Shown here: positions 62,447-64,000 of the stretch, piece after piece | Layout of the letters: every line of letters begins with the position of its first letter | Position numbering within the stretch: the first letter of the stretch is position 1 | Assembly (NCBI GenBank): GCA_024401535.1 | Contig: JAKSKX010000006.1 | Location: forward strand, 1-64,000 | Source of the DNA: Paludibacteraceae bacterium | GTDB lineage: Bacteria; Bacteroidota; Bacteroidia; Bacteroidales; Paludibacteraceae | DNA: 64,000 nt | Direction: 5' to 3' | Notes under the pieces: model-generated | The model's input: the letters and a program-made list of their open reading frames with translations, nothing else | Databases searched by the model: none | Told to the model about the DNA's origin: nothing | Program-made: the position numbers and the translations under genes

Positions 62447-64000
62447 ATGGCAAATAAAGGAAAGATGGTGATATACCAGGTCCTACCAAGACTTTATGGT
62501 AATCTCGCTAAAAAGACTAAATTTGATGGTAGCATCAAGGATAATGGATGCGGAAAGTTTGCTGATTTCACAGACGAACGATTGAAACAGATTGTGGATT
62601 TGGGCGCCACACATATTTGGTACACCGGTGTGCTTGAGCATGCGACTCAGACTGAGTATAATGGTATTCCAAAGGACCATCCTGCAGTAGTTAAGGGTAA
62701 GGCAGGAAGTCCATATGCAGTAAAAGACTATTACGATGTAGATCCGGATTTGGCTGTGGATGTTGACAACAGAATGGCTGAGTACGAGGATTTGCTTTCA
62801 CGCTCGCATAAGGCTGGCTTGAAGGTTGTGATGGATTTTATTCCTAATCACGTTGCCAGACATTATGTGTCTGATGCAAAGCCTAGAGGTGTCAAGGATC
62901 TTGGTGCCGATGATATTACTGATGTAAGATTCTTTCGTGACAATAATTTCTATTACCTTCCTAATGAGAATTTTGCTGGTCAGGGAGAACTTTCAGAGAT
63001 AAAGAATTCTGATGGAGAGCTTTATAAAGAGTTCCCTTGTAAGGTTACTGGTGATGATTATTATGCTAATAATCCTGGTAAGTACCAGTGGTATGAGACT
63101 GTAAAACTTAATTATGGTAAGGACTATACTCGTGGTAATTATCTTGATATAAATCCAGTTCCGAACACGTGGGAAAAGATGCTTCAGATCCTTCTTTTTT
63201 GGGCCAAGAAGAAGGTTGATGCGTTCCGTTGTGACATGGCGGAGATGGTTCCTCTTGAGTTTTGGGAGTGGGCTATAAAGCAGGTCAAGGCAAAATACCC
63301 TAAGATTCTGTTTATTGCTGAAACTTATAATCCGGCTCAATATGGAGACTTTATTCATCGTGGTGGTTTTGACTATCTATACGACAAGGTTGGTCTTTAC
63401 GATACATTGAGATCTATTGCAGAATGCAGAGAGAGTGCAAGTGCTATTTCTAATAACTGGAAGAGTCTTAATGGTTTAGCTCCTCATATGCTTACTTTTA
63501 TGGAGAATCATGATGAGCAGCGCCTACCTAGTCCTCACGTGTTGAATAGTGCTGTCAAGGCACGCCCTTGTATGTTTGTTGCCGCAACGGTTTCTACTGC
63601 TCCTACAATGTTGTATTTCGGACAGGAGTTCGGAGAGCCTGCCCTTGAAGCAAAAGGCTTTAGCGGAGATGACGGTCGTACAACTATTTTTGACTATTCT
63701 TTTGTGCCTTCTATACAAAGAAAGTTGAATGGAAAGCTAACTAAGGATGAGTTGAAGCTAGAGAAGTTCTATTCTTCTTTGTTGAACGCGGTTCGCGAGC
63801 ATGAGGTGTTCTCTCAAGGTGTCTTTTATGACTTGATGTATGTGAATTACAACAACCCTAACTTTGACCATCATCGCGCTTATGCTTATTTGAGAAAGAG
63901 TGACAAGGAACTTTGTGTTTTTGTGGCTAACTTCAAGGACGAGACAACTGAGTTTTCGGTTAATATTCCGCCTCATGCATTCGAGTTCTTGGGTGTTGCA
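62447..64000 (+). CDS. GH13-family alpha-amylase, 3' end beyond the window
   Basis: The frame stays open from ATG 62447 to the window edge (518 codons, no stop). It starts MANKGKMVIYQVLPRLYGN with no signal peptide, so the enzyme is cytoplasmic and acts on internal glycogen or imported malto-oligosaccharides. GH13 regions are in order: I MDFIPNHV, II VDAFRCDMAE (nucleophile Asp), III FIAETYNP (acid/base Glu), IV MENHDEQRL (transition-state Asp). The (beta/alpha)8 barrel is complete; the missing part is the rest of the C-terminal beta domain. Similar Bacteroides proteins are about 580 residues. It has its own promoter. Confidence 0.92.
   Translation, partial: MANKGKMVIYQVLPRLYGNLAKKTKFDGSIKDNGCGKFADFTDERLKQIVDLGATHIWYTGVLEHATQTEYNGIPKDHPAVVKGKAGSPYAVKDYYDVDPDLAVDVDNRMAEYEDLLSRSHKAGLKVVMDFIPNHVARHYVSDAKPRGVKDLGADDITDVRFFRDNNFYYLPNENFAGQGELSEIKNSDGELYKEFPCKVTGDDYYANNPGKYQWYETVKLNYGKDYTRGNYLDINPVPNTWEKMLQILLFWAKKKVDAFRCDMAEMVPLEFWEWAIKQVKAKYPKILFIAETYNPAQYGDFIHRGGFDYLYDKVGLYDTLRSIAECRESASAISNNWKSLNGLAPHMLTFMENHDEQRLPSPHVLNSAVKARPCMFVAATVSTAPTMLYFGQEFGEPALEAKGFSGDDGRTTIFDYSFVPSIQRKLNGKLTKDELKLEKFYSSLLNAVREHEVFSQGVFYDLMYVNYNNPNFDHHRAYAYLRKSDKELCVFVANFKDETTEFSVNIPPHAFEFLGVA

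Overview
The window is chromosomal DNA of a member of the Bacteroidota, most likely order Bacteroidales. The evidence is Bacteroidetes-type promoters (-7 box TAnnTTTG, seen at least ten times), a hybrid two-component system, a BspA-like leucine-rich-repeat protein, the long form of IspG, a B. thetaiotaomicron-type dipeptidyl peptidase III, and several type IX secretion system (T9SS) parts and substrates. I cannot name the genus. I saw no rRNA, tRNA, CRISPR array, transposase or phage gene.

Layout. 1-4.4 kb is a loose, AT-rich accessory stretch with tandem and inverted repeats around a BspA-like protein (-), a secreted polysaccharide-lyase-14-like protein with a T9SS signal (+), a DUF4332 protein (-) and a small membrane protein (-). 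4.5-13.4 kb is a tightly spaced + strand run: HAD hydrolase, hybrid histidine kinase, porZ, argB, UbiA-type prenyltransferase. 13.5-18.5 kb holds two secreted proteins (beta-helix; a repeat protein with T9SS signal), a hypothetical secreted protein and a lipoprotein dipeptidyl peptidase III. 18.7-26.2 kb is one eight-gene - strand operon: NdpA-like nucleoid protein, SufT-like DUF59 protein, two half-size chromate-family transporters, lpxH, a TPR protein, ispG, folP.

26.9-53.7 kb, about 42% of the window, is a single uninterrupted gene for an 8,934-residue surface protein. It has a very long N-terminal presequence, a His/Cys-rich N-terminal domain, a long array of Cys-containing Ig/PKD-like modules and a type B (gliding-motility-associated) T9SS sorting domain. 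A PorP/SprF-family outer-membrane partner follows 16 bp downstream and a strong terminator closes the unit. This is a SprB/SprF-like giant adhesin system and the most striking object here.

55.1-64 kb holds housekeeping and envelope genes: a MATE exporter, a five-LysM plus periplasmic-binding-protein fusion overlapping an outer-membrane beta-barrel gene, an IMP dehydrogenase whose sequence and residue numbering closely match (from memory) the enzyme of the protozoan Tritrichomonas foetus, a BASS-like transporter, and a cytoplasmic GH13 alpha-amylase cut by the window end.

How the genes connect. T9SS is the common thread: PorZ is a cell-surface component of the machinery, PorP/SprF is a substrate-specific outer-membrane partner, and at least three products (PL14-like protein, DPGxG repeat protein, giant adhesin) carry T9SS C-terminal signals. 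Several start codons were moved from the longest reading frame because the longer version begins inside a promoter or crosses a neighbouring gene.
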